Shown in pieces: positions 1 to 7,884 of a DNA stretch of 64,000 nucleotides. The notes under the pieces are model-generated. The model had not been told where the DNA came from, searched no databases, and was given only the letters and a program-made list of their open reading frames with translations. A program made the position numbers and the translations under genes. How positions within the stretch are numbered: the first letter of the stretch is position 1; the number at the start of each line of letters is the position of its first letter. Source of the stretch: an uncultured Paracoccaceae bacterium (GTDB taxonomy: Bacteria; Pseudomonadota; Alphaproteobacteria; Rhodobacterales; Rhodobacteraceae); the NCBI GenBank assembly GCA_947492585.1, contig CANLND010000013.1:1-64000 (forward strand). Reading direction: 5' to 3'.

Positions 1-54
1 AAGGTCTTCCTGTCAGCCATCGCTCTCGCAGCCATCGTCATCTACTGGCTTTGA
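1..54 (+). CDS. C-terminal end of an unknown protein with a hydrophobic tail (partial)
   Basis: The first 54 bases read in frame 1 as a short basic-then-hydrophobic stretch (KVFLSAIALAAIVIYWL) followed by TGA. This has the composition of a C-terminal transmembrane helix, so it is probably the end of a plus-strand gene whose body lies outside the window. It converges on the DUF1045 gene, whose stop is only 3 bases away. The family cannot be named from 17 residues, and chance openness of so short a frame is possible. Confidence 0.45.
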   Translation, partial: KVFLSAIALAAIVIYWL

Positions 55-57
55 AAC

Positions 58-786
58 TCAATGAGTCCAGACCCTAGCACCGATTGTTGTGCACGGTGCA
101 GTGCCCCCAGTGAGCGCATAGCGTTGGATCAAGTGGAACTGGCCATCCGGCGCTTCTCCAACCAGCGCTATTTCGTTGATGGTAAACGGGGTAGGTAGCA
201 GTGGACATAGTTCTGCGGTGAGGGCGGTCTCGATCAGAGTATGCTCGGCCTTGGGGCGTTTTCCGGTGAGGGTGATGTGAAATCGAAACTGATCCAGCAC
301 ATAAGGGTAACCCCAGCGCGATAACAACGCGTCCTGTTTCGCGTTCAGCCCGCGTGCACGGCGTTTTTCCAGTTCCGCCAGCGTGGCTGTTGCGCGAAAT
401 GGATCCAATTTTGTGACACAATCCGCCGCCAATGCGTTGAGCGTCTCCTCCCCCCCGCAGGGGCGCAACGCAAAAAACCGACCAAGACGGGCGAGCTCTA
501 ATCCTTCCATTTGCACTGGAGCCAATGTTTGAGCCAAATCGCCACAGGCAGTGATCAGATCATCACTGGAGCAGCCCTCCGCCAAGCGGAATGGCGGTTT
601 AAGCGTTGCATGCAGCCCGTATGTGCGCGGTGTGTGCGTGACCTCCGCGAGGTTCAACCCATCGAATTGCGGTTGCGCACAAGATTGACACCGATTCAGA
701 TCCCACCCCAACCACTGGGTCGCCCATTTGCTCCACTCAGCCGAGACAGGTGGAACGTAATAAATTGCATAGCGCGTGAATGTCAC
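58..786 (-). CDS. DUF1045 family protein, 2H phosphoesterase-like
   Basis: A 242-residue soluble protein of the DUF1045 family, which is often found in phosphonate-utilisation (phn) loci and is related to 2H phosphoesterases. Two H-x-T motifs are visible, HATL at residue 59 and HITL at residue 170, the spacing expected for the paired catalytic histidines of that fold. These enzymes act on cyclic or 2',3'-type phosphodiesters; the substrate here is unknown. The start is GTG with a GGAG motif about 7 bases upstream. No phn gene is in the window, so a phosphonate role is only a family association; if the locus exists it would lie to the left. Confidence 0.8.
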   Translation of the reverse strand: MTFTRYAIYYVPPVSAEWSKWATQWLGWDLNRCQSCAQPQFDGLNLAEVTHTPRTYGLHATLKPPFRLAEGCSSDDLITACGDLAQTLAPVQMEGLELARLGRFFALRPCGGEETLNALAADCVTKLDPFRATATLAELEKRRARGLNAKQDALLSRWGYPYVLDQFRFHITLTGKRPKAEHTLIETALTAELCPLLPTPFTINEIALVGEAPDGQFHLIQRYALTGGTAPCTTIGARVWTH

Positions 787-910
787 TGTGGTCTCCGATG
801 TGTGGCGGATCCGGTTGTTGATTAGGTATACATACCCACAGGCGGATGACGTCGACGAGCGTAAACCTTTGGGAGCGCCAGACTGTGCAGGCCCACTGGT
901 CGCTATGTGG

Positions 911-928
911 GGGCGGCTCCTGCCGCCC
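911..928 (-). terminator. GC-rich hairpin after the glycan operon
   Basis: Seven-base arms GGGCGGC and GCCGCCC around a 4-base loop sit exactly at the 3' end of the methyltransferase gene (stop 928-930). On the minus strand no T-run follows, so it is at best a weak or Rho-assisted terminator, or an RNA-stabilising hairpin. Confidence 0.3.
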
Positions 929-1404
929 TATATGTGATAAAAGTGATAGCGATCCTGCGGGATCCCGTCGGGGCCGTGCACAGATCTCAGGCCGTCCAAG
1001 GGCTGGCCTGAGATCACCAAGCCGCCGGGCTGCACGACCTGCGCAATGAGCGGCGATAGGCGTGCGGCTTCGGCAAGGTCTTTGCTTTTGTCACCAAATC
1101 CAAAATCGTAATGGGCTAAGGCGATACGACGTCCCTGTGCAGCCAGCTCCTGTAACATCGGCTCTGCTTCGCCGCATAGGAAATCTTCGTCGGGTGGCAC
1201 GCACGACGGATGGCATTGCAGAACGCGGTCGATGACCCAGACGCGGCGGTTAGGAAACAGTTCGCGCAGGTGATCATAGGTGCGCCCATTGCCAAGCCCC
1301 ATGTCCAGAATGTCTCCGGGCAGGTCGGCGATCTGATCACGACCCCAGTTCAATCCGTCGCGCTGGGCGGTAAAGCGGCGTAGCATGCTGTCGAGGCGGC
1401 TCAT
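928..1404 (-). CDS. Small class I SAM-dependent methyltransferase-like protein, last gene of glycan operon
   Basis: A 158-residue protein with a Rossmann-type glycine motif (LDMGLGNGRTY, residues 33-43) matching motif I of class I methyltransferases, then a compact C-terminal half containing GGLVISG. It is shorter than most stand-alone methyltransferases. The start was put at ATG 1404 because this ATG overlaps the stop of the upstream gene as ATGA, like every other junction of the operon; an upstream in-frame start at 1461 would overlap that gene by 61 bases. It is the last of seven co-oriented genes. The protein at 16508-17008 is a clear paralogue with the same LGNGRTY motif. A substrate is not evident; modification of the glycan made by the operon is an inference. 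Confidence 0.75.
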   Translation of the reverse strand: MSRLDSMLRRFTAQRDGLNWGRDQIADLPGDILDMGLGNGRTYDHLRELFPNRRVWVIDRVLQCHPSCVPPDEDFLCGEAEPMLQELAAQGRRIALAHYDFGFGDKSKDLAEAARLSPLIAQVVQPGGLVISGQPLDGLRSVHGPDGIPQDRYHFYHI

Positions 1405-2201
1405 GAAACGGTCCTTGCGTTCAATAATGTGGAGTTTGGTGCTGTGGTCGAAAATCGCCATGGCTTAGCGGGGCCTGCCAACAGGCGCTCAATCAGCTCT
1501 TCGGTAAAGTCCCAAATGGCGGGGTCGTGCACCAGATGGTGGGTCAGAATGCCATATGGTTCTGTAGCATCCGCGGCCCCGGCCCTGCGGTCCCCTAACT
1601 GACGGGTCAACTGGTCGATCAGGCCTTGGGGATCTGCCAGAGAGCGGCTGCCACGCCAGTCGATTACATCCAGATGGGTGTTGATCTGGTGCAGCCCCGG
1701 CGCGGCCCATTGGGTGTTGCGCGGTGTAAACGTGGAAACGGCACGGTAGCCAAGCGCTCCAAGGGCCGCAGTGACATCGGGGCCAATCCGGTTCCACGGC
1801 GGTACAAACATCGGTTGCAGGCGATCACCAAACAGTTCCGTCAGTCGCGCTAACCCGGCCTGTGCCTCATGCAGGGTGACCGAGGTGGGGCGGTGGTCGC
1901 CAAACTCGGCTTTTTTCTGATCGTATGGTGCATGGCTGTCATGGCTCCAACCGTGCACCACAGGCACAAAGGCCGTGTCCAGCGTGTCGGCAAGAGCGTT
2001 GGTGGCCAATTTTGGAATGACCGCCAGATGCACCGGCAGGCCAAACGTGTTGGAGAGGTTGGCCAGCTGGGTCAGGGCTTTGCTGGGCGCGGTGGCATCA
2101 TCATCGCGCCACCACAGGGGCAATACTCGCCCATCTTGGGCCCAGAGCGCGAGCTCCTGATCTAAGCTGTTCCATGAATATGTGCGTTGGCGCGAGCTCA
2201 T
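1401..2201 (-). CDS. Polysaccharide deacetylase-like protein, no signal peptide
   Basis: A 266-residue protein with NodB-type deacetylase landmarks: an acidic motif WWRDDD (about 30-35), a metal-binding HGWSHDSH motif (H83, H87, H90) and FVPPWNR (about 132-138), corresponding to motifs 1, 2 and 3 of carbohydrate esterase family 4. Such enzymes remove N- or O-acetyl groups from sugars using a divalent metal. Unlike most family members it has no signal peptide or membrane anchor, so it should act in the cytoplasm, presumably on a nucleotide- or lipid-linked precursor. It overlaps its upstream and downstream neighbours by ATGA. Sixth gene of the operon. Confidence 0.8.
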   Translation of the reverse strand: MSSRQRTYSWNSLDQELALWAQDGRVLPLWWRDDDATAPSKALTQLANLSNTFGLPVHLAVIPKLATNALADTLDTAFVPVVHGWSHDSHAPYDQKKAEFGDHRPTSVTLHEAQAGLARLTELFGDRLQPMFVPPWNRIGPDVTAALGALGYRAVSTFTPRNTQWAAPGLHQINTHLDVIDWRGSRSLADPQGLIDQLTRQLGDRRAGAADATEPYGILTHHLVHDPAIWDFTEELIERLLAGPAKPWRFSTTAPNSTLLNARTVS

Positions 2202-3343
2202 ACAGATCTCTTCTCGTTGCGGGCGATGTCACACGCTATTTTCACTGTTTGGGCGGCACCGTCAAATTGCGTCGTGTCAATTTCGCGTGCGGGTGCGCGG
2301 CGTACCTGCGTTAATGCCTTGGTCAGAGACAGGGCCGACAGATCAGCGCTGCGCAGGGTGGTAAAGCCGGGCAGATTTGAAAGAGCCTCACAACGCAGGG
2401 ATTGTTCGACCTCGTTGCCCGCATCAAACGGGACCAGAACCCCGGGCAGTCCTGTCTGCAGCAGGTCCATTGCTGTGTTATAGCCGCACATGCTGACCGA
2501 GGCCTCCGCATGGCGCAGCATCTGGCGAAAATCCGGGCGGGCACGTTCCACAATGGCGGGACTGCCCACAGATCTGTACTCTTGGATCCGCGCCGTTGCG
2601 TCACTGCCTCCGATGAGTAAGCGCCAGGTCAGATCTGGAGTGGCCTGCGCCGCAGAAAGAGCTGCACGATAAAGTGCGTCGCCCACGTTGCCGCCGCCCG
2701 CACTGACCAATATTTCACCGGATCCAGCCTTTTGTGGATGCAGGTTCGGTGCAGGAGGCGCGACAAAACCGGTATAGCGCAGCTTGGCCTGAAGTGCGGG
2801 GGATACCGGCCAGCTGAGGTTCAGCGCGGTGGTTTTGGGGTCGGAATGCACCAGCACCGCGTCGTAATATTGGTCAATGATCGCGTCGGCCTCGATCGCT
2901 TTCTTGGGCTTTGAGGGGGGCGCAAGAATATCGCGGATTGACGCGAGAATTACGGGAGGCTGGGGCAGGGCACGTGCGGTGGTCAGCGCGGCCAGAAACT
3001 CAGCTTTGAGACTGCGACGTCCAAAGGGGTAAAGTTCAGTGATCAGGATGTCAGGATTAAAATCGTGAACGTTTTTAACCAGTTGATCCTGTCGAGCTTG
3101 CAGGTATGCCGCATCGGAAACAGTGCCATCCTGCGCCAAAAGCCGGGTGAAATCGACACCATCTGACCGCAAGGCGGGCAGTTGAACAAAATCCAGATCT
3201 GCGGTGTTCAGCTGTTGCGCTGTGCCGCCCCCTGAGATCAGTTGCACCTGATGCTGCGCCGCTTGAAACGCGCGTGCCAACGTCAAGGCCCGTGACAGGT
3301 GCCCGGTGCCCAACAGGTGGGTGACGATGATTTGAACCTTCAT
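2198..3343 (-). CDS. MurG-like (GT28 fold) glycosyltransferase
   Basis: A 381-residue GT-B glycosyltransferase. The N-terminus has a glycine-rich GTGHLSRALTLARAF element typical of MurG/GT28-like proteins; the C-terminal half has the donor-binding region (SMCGYNTAMDLL, then LPGVLVPFDAGNEVEQ, about residues 285-310) with the GYNT motif of predicted glycosyltransferases related to COG4671. No transmembrane helix is seen. Transfers a sugar from a nucleotide donor to an unknown acceptor. It shares GHL and GYNT landmarks with the first gene of the operon (6253-7482), so the two are probably distant paralogues. ATGA overlaps on both sides. Confidence 0.8.
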   Translation of the reverse strand: MKVQIIVTHLLGTGHLSRALTLARAFQAAQHQVQLISGGGTAQQLNTADLDFVQLPALRSDGVDFTRLLAQDGTVSDAAYLQARQDQLVKNVHDFNPDILITELYPFGRRSLKAEFLAALTTARALPQPPVILASIRDILAPPSKPKKAIEADAIIDQYYDAVLVHSDPKTTALNLSWPVSPALQAKLRYTGFVAPPAPNLHPQKAGSGEILVSAGGGNVGDALYRAALSAAQATPDLTWRLLIGGSDATARIQEYRSVGSPAIVERARPDFRQMLRHAEASVSMCGYNTAMDLLQTGLPGVLVPFDAGNEVEQSLRCEALSNLPGFTTLRSADLSALSLTKALTQVRRAPAREIDTTQFDGAAQTVKIACDIARNEKRSV

Positions 3344-3927
3344 GGCTGGTCTCGTGCGATCAGGCGGACGGGGTCGGGCCAGGGTGTCATGGTGCTGTCG
3401 TCAAGTTCAACAACAAACAGGCGATTGCGTTTGATCCGAAACGGCGCCGGGCCTTCAAAGCTCCAGTTATACGCGCGGGCTAAGATCATGCGCATGATAC
3501 CAATGTGGCAGACCGCAACGGTGTCGGTGGTCAGGCTGTGCAACCACGGTGCAATGCGGGTCCACACCTCGGTTGGGGTTTCGCCGCGCGGTGGGCGATA
3601 GTGCCAGCCCCAGTCTTCGATCGGACGAAAACCGCTGTTTGGATCTGCGGCCAGATCGGTGCCATGTTTGCCTTCCCATGCCCCCCAGTTCATTTCGATC
3701 AGCGCGTCCGAAGTGCGCGGCGTTCGGCCGCTGACCAGCTGCGCCGTTTCACTGGCGCGCCTCAGGGGGCTGGACCACAGATCTGCCGTGTTCCATGGGG
3801 GGGGCAGGCGCAGGTCTGACAAATCGGCGCGGGCGGCGTCATCCAGTGGAATATCGCTGCGCCCCTGAATGCGACCCGCGCGGTTCCAGTCGGTGTGCCC
3901 ATGGCGCAGCACGGCAAGACGGATCAT
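3340..3927 (-). CDS. Histidine phosphatase family protein (phosphoglycerate mutase-like)
   Basis: A 195-residue protein of the histidine phosphatase superfamily: the phospho-acceptor motif LRHGHTDWN is at residues 7-15, a proton-donor region EMNWGAWEG lies mid-protein, and the second catalytic histidine is in AVCHIG near residue 150. Family members hydrolyse small phosphate esters such as sugar phosphates or alpha-ribazole phosphate. ATG 3927 was chosen because it puts RHG in the usual position close to the N-terminus and overlaps the upstream stop as ATGA; the longer frame to 3963 lies inside the upstream gene. Embedded between glycosyltransferases, it may remove phosphate from a sugar-phosphate or glycosyl-phosphate intermediate; that is inference. 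Confidence 0.85.
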   Translation of the reverse strand: MIRLAVLRHGHTDWNRAGRIQGRSDIPLDDAARADLSDLRLPPPWNTADLWSSPLRRASETAQLVSGRTPRTSDALIEMNWGAWEGKHGTDLAADPNSGFRPIEDWGWHYRPPRGETPTEVWTRIAPWLHSLTTDTVAVCHIGIMRMILARAYNWSFEGPAPFRIKRNRLFVVELDDSTMTPWPDPVRLIARDQP

Positions 3928-5018
3928 ATGTGGCCCTCCAGTTGTTGGTTCAACACGCGCCACAATTGGTGCGCCGCAGCTGGGGCAAGGTGATGCCTGG
4001 CGATATATTGCGCTGCTTTGGTGCCCCGGTCCTGCGCTGCGGCACGGTTGGAGGTCAAGTCTGCAATCGCCTGTGCCAGACCTGAACCGCCGTCTGCTAT
4101 CGCGGCCATGGTGGATTTGTTCTGGGGGGACAGCACATCACGCAGGCCGGGACGGTCCTGCGCCACAACGGGCATACCATGGGCTTGGGCTTCTAGATAT
4201 ACCATACCAAAGGCTTCCTTTACGCCGGGCCACAAAAACAAACTGGCGCGGGTATAGGCCTGCTCCAAGGTGGCTGCATCACATTGGCCCAGAAACTGAA
4301 CGCGTGCACCATAGCGTGCCATCAACGCCTCGACCTCGTGCCGCATCGGACCATCACCTGCGATGTCCAGCGACCAGTCGCCGGACAGATGCTGCAACGT
4401 GTCTGCGATCAGGGTGTATGAGGCCAGTTTATCTCCGGCGCGCATCATCCCAACTGACAGCATCGGCCCTGTTAGATCTGAGGTCTGCGGCAGGCTGTCG
4501 CGCGGCAGGAACGGCGCAAGTGGCGCCAAAGTCTGCCCCGTGGGTTTGTCCCGCAGCAGTGCCATATGATCCTGTTCTGTCAGATAAAAAATCACATCAG
4601 CCGCATCGGCTGCCGTATGGGCGGCACGTGCAAAGAGATCCCACCGACCATTCAGGCGTTTTTTGGCGCGGGTGCTTTCGATCTGGACATAGGGAATGCC
4701 ACGGGCCTGCGCGACCTTGGGGCCAATCAGATCGGGCGCCTTGTAGTAGCAGTGGTAGGTGACCCACAGATCGAGCGCAGGCAGATCTTGGATCAGCCGG
4801 TTGGCTTCGGCCTCTGCCTCGGCGATCAGGCGTTGCTGCGTGTCCGGATCTCCCGCCTTGTCGCGGCTGTTAAATTCACTGACAAGCTGGACGTCGGCGT
4901 CAGTTTGCAGCAGCTGTATCAGATTACGCGCCATTGCGCGGTCGCCTGACGGGACCGGATGATGCGGCGATTTCATCGGAGCGTAAAACCCGACGCATTT
5001 GCCGGACGCCCCGGTCAT
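3924..5018 (-). CDS. GT4-family glycosyltransferase
   Basis: A 364-residue GT-B glycosyltransferase. The second domain carries the GT4 donor-binding signature: ASLFLWPGVKEAFGMVYLEA (about 240-260) with the E-x7-E pattern, followed by AHGMPVVAQDRPG. The N-terminal domain starts with a small-residue-rich segment and PHHPVPSGDR, reminiscent of acceptor loops of GT4 enzymes. Soluble, with no membrane helix. Third gene of the operon; its ATG overlaps the stop of the previous gene and its own stop overlaps the next start (ATGA). Substrate unknown. Confidence 0.82.
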   Translation of the reverse strand: MTGASGKCVGFYAPMKSPHHPVPSGDRAMARNLIQLLQTDADVQLVSEFNSRDKAGDPDTQQRLIAEAEAEANRLIQDLPALDLWVTYHCYYKAPDLIGPKVAQARGIPYVQIESTRAKKRLNGRWDLFARAAHTAADAADVIFYLTEQDHMALLRDKPTGQTLAPLAPFLPRDSLPQTSDLTGPMLSVGMMRAGDKLASYTLIADTLQHLSGDWSLDIAGDGPMRHEVEALMARYGARVQFLGQCDAATLEQAYTRASLFLWPGVKEAFGMVYLEAQAHGMPVVAQDRPGLRDVLSPQNKSTMAAIADGGSGLAQAIADLTSNRAAAQDRGTKAAQYIARHHLAPAAAHQLWRVLNQQLEGHI

Positions 5019-6256
5019 GCGGGCGACATCATAGCGGTCAATCGGGATTTTAGCTGCGCTATTCCGGGGTCCATGCCAAAGTCCTGGCGCAGTCGCAGCA
5101 GGGCGGCCTCGGCCATTTCTGCGGCATGGGTGGGGTTTTGGGCCAGATAGACCAGCGCTTTGGCCAATAGGTTGGGGGCGTCTTCGCTCAGGAGCCCATG
5201 GGTGCCCGAGGTGATGAATTCGGGAATGGCCGAAACGGGCGTCGACAGGATCGGCAGGCGTTGTGAGGCGGCTTCCATCAGTACATTGGGCAGGCCGTCG
5301 CGGTCCCCGTCAGCTGCAATGCGGCTGGGCAGGACAAACAGATCACACGCCCGCATGGTTTCGATCACCTCAGGCTGATCACAAGGGCCGCGCCAGGTGA
5401 TGCGATCCATAATTCCGGCGTCTGCCGCACGGGCCTGCATTAGATCCGCAAGGCCCCCGCCGCCGATATGGGTGAAATGCCAATCCAGATCCTGCGGCAG
5501 CAAGGCCAGCGCATCGATGAGGCGGTCAAATCCCTTTTTCTCAACCAGACGCCCAACCGACATCAGGTGCAGGCGATCCCCAACCGCGCGCCAGGTGCGC
5601 TGCGGCGCTTCGGGGAAACGTGACAGGTCCAGCCCGTGATAGATCAAATCAACCGGGGTGCCTTGGGCCATGTCCTGAAGGTGTTTGGCGCCAAACCCGG
5701 TGCAGGTCGCGCCAAAAGCTGCGCCGTGGCTGGTGCTGGACAGTTTTTCCTGCAACTCCCAATCGGGCGAGGTCCAGATATCTTTGGCGTGGGCAGAAAA
5801 GCTCCACGGAAGCGCGCGCATGATCGCGGCATATCGCGCAACAGAGGAGGGCGTGTGCAGGAAATGTGCATAAAGGCCCAATACGGCGTCAGGCATTTCA
5901 GCGGCCAAAACGCAGGCCTGTCCAAAGCGGCGGATGCGGTTTTTGCTGGGATCACGGCGCAGATCCGCGCGCCACACACGATAAGCTTCGGCATAACCGG
6001 GCAAGGCCTGTGCCTGTGCGCGCGCCGCCCACACGCGCTCTGGCTCTTGATATAGGTATTCCGGCAAATACCGGACATTGGCCTGCAGTTGCAGATGCAG
6101 CGGATGGCGTTTTATGTCGGTGGGGTGACGCAGTGACCAGATTTCAAAATCGACATCAGCCTGCTCAAGCGCAACCAATTCCTGGGCGATAAAGGTCTCG
6201 GACAGGCGGGGCCAGCCTTTGACAAGAACCGCCAGAGGCGGAGGCGTAGTGGTCAT
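5015..6256 (-). CDS. GT4-family glycosyltransferase (colanic-acid-type)
   Basis: A 413-residue glycosyltransferase of the type found in colanic acid and other exopolysaccharide loci (WcaL/AmsK-like). The N-terminal KGWPRLSETFIAQEL motif (about 13-27) is typical of that subgroup and recurs in altered form (TYPQPSHSFIRREL) in the protein at 59841-61049. The donor site region contains VGRLVEKKGFDRLIDAL and LFVLPSRIAADGDRDGLPNV, with VLMEA following. Soluble. Second gene of the operon, tied by ATGA overlaps to both neighbours. Confidence 0.85.
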   Translation of the reverse strand: MTTTPPPLAVLVKGWPRLSETFIAQELVALEQADVDFEIWSLRHPTDIKRHPLHLQLQANVRYLPEYLYQEPERVWAARAQAQALPGYAEAYRVWRADLRRDPSKNRIRRFGQACVLAAEMPDAVLGLYAHFLHTPSSVARYAAIMRALPWSFSAHAKDIWTSPDWELQEKLSSTSHGAAFGATCTGFGAKHLQDMAQGTPVDLIYHGLDLSRFPEAPQRTWRAVGDRLHLMSVGRLVEKKGFDRLIDALALLPQDLDWHFTHIGGGGLADLMQARAADAGIMDRITWRGPCDQPEVIETMRACDLFVLPSRIAADGDRDGLPNVLMEAASQRLPILSTPVSAIPEFITSGTHGLLSEDAPNLLAKALVYLAQNPTHAAEMAEAALLRLRQDFGMDPGIAQLKSRLTAMMSPA

Positions 6257-7482
6257 TCTGCCGCCTTTGCAGTGGTGTCTTGCAATAGGGCTGAAACGCG
6301 CGTGGTTACGTAATCCAGACCGTCCAGCAGACCAACCGATATATCCGCCGCTGACGGCGGTTGTTGCCCGGCCAGTGCCTGGATCGCCCGTACCATCGAG
6401 GCGGGAGTGAGCCCGTCACGTTGTTCATCCAGCATGGTGATCAGGCCCAGTTCTTCGGCGCGGCTGGCACGGATCCATTGTTCCAGACGTGGGGTGGTCC
6501 GTGGGACGATCACGGCGGGTTTGTCAAAGGACAGGACTTCGCAAAACGTGTTATAGCCGCCCATGCAAACCACGCCCTGAGCACCCGCAAAGAGGGTCTC
6601 AATCTGGGACTCAAACCCTACAGCTGTGACGCGACCGTTGAGGCGGGCCACGCGGGTTTCGAATTCTTCTCGGGTTTCACCAGACAAGAACGGGCCATAC
6701 ACCAGAACGGCGCGGGGGGTCAGATCGGGCGCTTGTTCATAGGCTGATAACACCAAGTCCACCATCGCGGCGCCATCACCTCCACCGCCCGGAGTGATCA
6801 GCACATAAGGCTGCTCGGGGGGCGGATTAATTTCACCAAGATCGCGCCGCAGATAGCCGGTCCAATGCATCCGCGCCTGCGCTTGCGCGCTGAGCGCCAG
6901 ACCCTGGGTCGGATCATAGACCGAACGGGTGCCGTAAACCCATATTTCGTCATAGAATTTTTCAGTGGCACGCAGAGCGTCCTTGCGGTTCCATTCGGCG
7001 GCCAGCACTTCGGGCTCGTCCAGAACATCGCGCAGGCCGAGAATTAATTTGGCCTTGCCGCGGGTTTTGAGCCGATCCAGCGTTGGCATCAGTTCACCGC
7101 GAAATCCGTTGGGTTCCTTGTCAACGATGAGAACGTCGGGATCATAGCTTTCGGCGGTCGACAGGATCAGGTTTGCGCGCAAATCGGTGGTTTCGTCGAT
7201 GCCCATCCCAAGCGTGCGGGACGCATAAGAGCCATCCGCGCGTTTGATGACGCCGGGCAGGCGCAGATGGTCAACGCGGGTCGGAAAGGCAAATCGCCCT
7301 GCGACCGGCGATCCAGTCAATATCAACGCTGATGCATGTGGAGAGGCAGCCGTGATGGCTGCGGCAAGTGCTCGCGAACGGCGCAGATGACCAAGGCCAA
7401 AGGTGTCATGACTATAAAGCATCACACGCGGACCGCGCGTGATTTGGTCATCCGTTACGCTGAGAGTGTGTTCCGAGGTCAT
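6253..7482 (-). CDS. Predicted glycosyltransferase (COG4671/GT28-like), first gene of glycan operon
   Basis: A 409-residue GT-B protein. Near the N-terminus is MLYSHDTFGLGHLRRSRAL, the GHL motif of GT28-like proteins; the C-terminal domain has VLITPGGGGDGA, VGFESQIETL and VCMGGYNTFCEVLSF (GGYNT donor site) followed by KPAVIVPRTTPRLEQW. These features match predicted glycosyltransferases of COG4671. ATG 7482 is preferred over the frame opening at 7548 because a GGAGG motif lies about 8 bases upstream and the homologous region begins just after it. It heads the seven-gene minus-strand run. The role in the pathway is unknown; as first gene it may act on a soluble or lipid acceptor. Confidence 0.82.
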   Translation of the reverse strand: MTSEHTLSVTDDQITRGPRVMLYSHDTFGLGHLRRSRALAAAITAASPHASALILTGSPVAGRFAFPTRVDHLRLPGVIKRADGSYASRTLGMGIDETTDLRANLILSTAESYDPDVLIVDKEPNGFRGELMPTLDRLKTRGKAKLILGLRDVLDEPEVLAAEWNRKDALRATEKFYDEIWVYGTRSVYDPTQGLALSAQAQARMHWTGYLRRDLGEINPPPEQPYVLITPGGGGDGAAMVDLVLSAYEQAPDLTPRAVLVYGPFLSGETREEFETRVARLNGRVTAVGFESQIETLFAGAQGVVCMGGYNTFCEVLSFDKPAVIVPRTTPRLEQWIRASRAEELGLITMLDEQRDGLTPASMVRAIQALAGQQPPSAADISVGLLDGLDYVTTRVSALLQDTTAKAAE

Positions 7483-7884
7483 AACAGCGGGCCTCCGAGA
7501 GCAGAACCGACATAAAGGCCCAAACGTCCCCCGGCCCAGGGGGTGCAACGATCAAGGAGAGGTTGGACCAAAGTGTGCCCTCTGTTCTCGACCATCTTAC
7601 GCCTCAGTTCACGCAGCCCCAATTGTATGCAGGGTCTGTAATTTTCTGCTGTGCCCGCCTGTGCGGACGCTCAAGTCTCATTTGCAGGTATCCGAACAGT
7701 TTTTGGCCCGATCCGCAAGCTGCTACGGTCTTTGGTAACCGTTTTTCAGCTATATCTGCCCCGGTATTCACATGCAACGAAACAAAGGTCACATATGTTT
7801 GTCTGTTGTAATAGCGATTGGACTATGTACAGGCCCACGATACGATAGATGAAACTTAGGTCTGTTCCAGTAAAGGGGACCGGA
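7483..7884. other. Divergent intergenic region (402 bp) between glycan operon and MscS gene
   Basis: No convincing gene is seen. The right part holds the promoter for the channel gene, listed separately. The left part must hold the promoter of the seven-gene operon, but I could not pick a convincing minus-strand promoter. It contains a small C-rich/G-rich hairpin near 7530-7545. Confidence 0.6.
7818..7846 (+). promoter_or_regulatory. Sigma70-type promoter for mscS
   Basis: TTGGAC at 7818-7823 and TACGAT at 7841-7846 are separated by 17 bases, the optimal spacing of a housekeeping promoter. Transcription would start near 7853, downstream of the ATG at 7849, which supports the ATG at 7885 as the real start of the channel gene. 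Confidence 0.55.

Noticed and set aside
911-928. Strong terminator after the glycan operon
   Set aside because: No T-run on the minus strand, so it is kept only as a low-confidence hairpin.
3869-4762. A 297-codon open frame on the plus strand
   Set aside because: Antisense to the GT4 gene and rich in Arg/Pro/Cys, typical of a GC-driven shadow frame.
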